Part shown: positions 63,437 to 64,000 of the stretch, piece after piece | Layout of the letters: each line of letters begins with the position of its first letter | Position numbering within the stretch: position 1 is the stretch's first letter | NCBI RefSeq assembly: GCF_034190915.1 | Contig: NW_026947693.1 | Coordinates: 124,001-188,000 of the forward strand | Source: Cavia porcellus | Lineage: Eukaryota; Chordata; Mammalia; Rodentia; Caviidae | Length of the DNA: 64,000 bases | Direction of reading: 5' to 3' | The notes under the pieces: model-generated | Told to the model about the DNA's origin: nothing | Database searches by the model: none | What the model saw: only the letters and a program-made list of their open reading frames with translations | Made by a program: the position numbers and the translations under genes

Positions 63437-64000
63437 AGCACCCCGTGATGTTTTCCTCACTCCTACTAGTGAATGTAATGTAACACACACCCATACAATG
63501 CGCACCACCCCGTGATGTTTTTCTCACTCCTACTAGTGAATGCAATGTAACACACACCCATACAATGCGCACCACCCCGTGATGTTTTTCTCACTCCTAC
63601 TAGTGAATGTAATGTAACACACACCCATACAAGGCGCACCACCGCGTGATGTTTTTCTCACTCCTACTAGTGAATGTAATGTAACACACACCCATACAAT
63701 GCGCACCACCCCGTGATGTTTTTCTCACTCCTACTAGTGAATCTAATGTAACACACACCCATACAATGCGCACCACCCCGTGATGTTTTTCTCACTCCTA
63801 CTAGTGAATCTAATGTAACACATACCCATACAATGCGCACCACCCCGTGATGTTTTTCTCACTCCTACTAGTGAATCTAATGTAACACACCCCCATACAA
63901 GGCGCACCACCCCGTGATGTTTTTCTCACTCCTAGTAGTGAATGTAATATAAGACACACCCATACAATGCGCACCACCCCGTGATGTTTTTCTTACTCCT
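63437..64000 (+). repeat. Monomer run S30 (about 8 units), cut by window end
   Basis: 564 bp, copy of the first part of S28 at +1491. The last unit is cut in its CTTACTCCT tail at base 64000, so the array continues beyond the window. No gene is visible. Confidence 0.92.

Larger units (their letters stand above)
1..64000 (+). repeat. 67-bp satellite array, whole window
   Basis: The window is filled by a head-to-tail 67-bp monomer; clean consensus copies are 262-328 and 329-395. Anchors in each unit are ACTAGTGAATGTAATG, ACACCCATACAAT, GCGCACCACCCCGTGATG and a T5 tract followed by CTCACTCCTACT. The exemplar has 19 A, 21 C, 9 G and 18 T, so it is strongly C-over-G skewed. A typical unit has one SpeI site (ACTAGT), one FspI site (TGCGCA) and two CpGs. 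About 890 monomers and 30 diverged dimers (E1-E30) account for the sequence. No copy is inverted. The family is not one I recognise. Tandem satellite DNA of a eukaryote is the only reading I can support; chromosome position and species cannot be told from the sequence. Confidence 0.97.

Noticed and set aside
1..64000. CRISPR array
   Set aside because: Regular 67-bp spacing superficially resembles repeat-spacer units, but the whole unit is conserved; there are no unique spacers and no cas genes.
1..64000. Transposon or retroelement insertion
   Set aside because: No terminal repeats, target duplications or coding remnants. The only non-monomer DNA is E, which shares the monomer skeleton and keeps the array in register.
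1..64000. CENP-B box or telomere repeat marking a centromere or chromosome end
   Set aside because: The monomer has no TTCG...CGGGA arrangement (only a partial CGGGG on the - strand) and there is no TTAGGG-, TTTAGGG- or TTAGG-type run. Location cannot be inferred.

Overview
The whole window is the inside of one long tandem satellite array. I see no protein-coding gene, RNA gene, transposon, CRISPR array, telomere repeat or unique flanking DNA; base 1 and base 64000 both fall inside the array. The basic unit is a 67-bp monomer (exemplar 262-328, about 45% G+C, roughly 21 C to 9 G on the + strand), always head to tail in one orientation. I estimate about 890 copies. A satellite of this size and nested structure suggests a eukaryotic heterochromatic block (pericentromeric, subtelomeric or similar). 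I do not recognise the monomer and cannot name the organism.

Thirty copies of a divergent 143-144-bp element, here called E1 to E30, interrupt the monomer runs. Each E is two diverged ~70-bp units (70 bp, then 74 or 73 bp). Both keep the ACCACCCCG start of the monomer and a CCCAT-type end, so E looks like a diverged dimer of the same ancestral repeat. Every complete gap between E copies is a whole number of 67-bp monomers, minus one base for each visible one-base-deleted monomer.

Domain 1 (1 to about 33.2 kb): E1-E9 belong to one subfamily (144 bp). Full superunits are E plus 58-59 monomers (4027 or 4094 bp); others are internally deleted (24 or 42 monomers) or joined without an E (83 monomers). 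About 10.2 kb (about 0.14-10.4 kb) recurs at +11,477 bp with only a few base differences, and 23-33 kb is tandem at 4094 bp.

Domain 2 (about 33.2-64 kb): E10-E30 are 143 bp and fall into four subfamilies. Spacing is irregular and tightens to the right, from about 2 kb to 0.4-1 kb. Nested duplications occur at +6657, +5516, +2160 and +1491 bp, with small local higher-order repeats of 335 and 200 bp.

The ~60-100-codon open frames, nearly all on the - strand, are by-products of the repeat: 67 is not a multiple of 3, and one-base-deleted monomers merely delay the stops. The interest here is structural: a multi-level higher-order satellite with a recurrent diverged dimer, a readable duplication history and a domain boundary.
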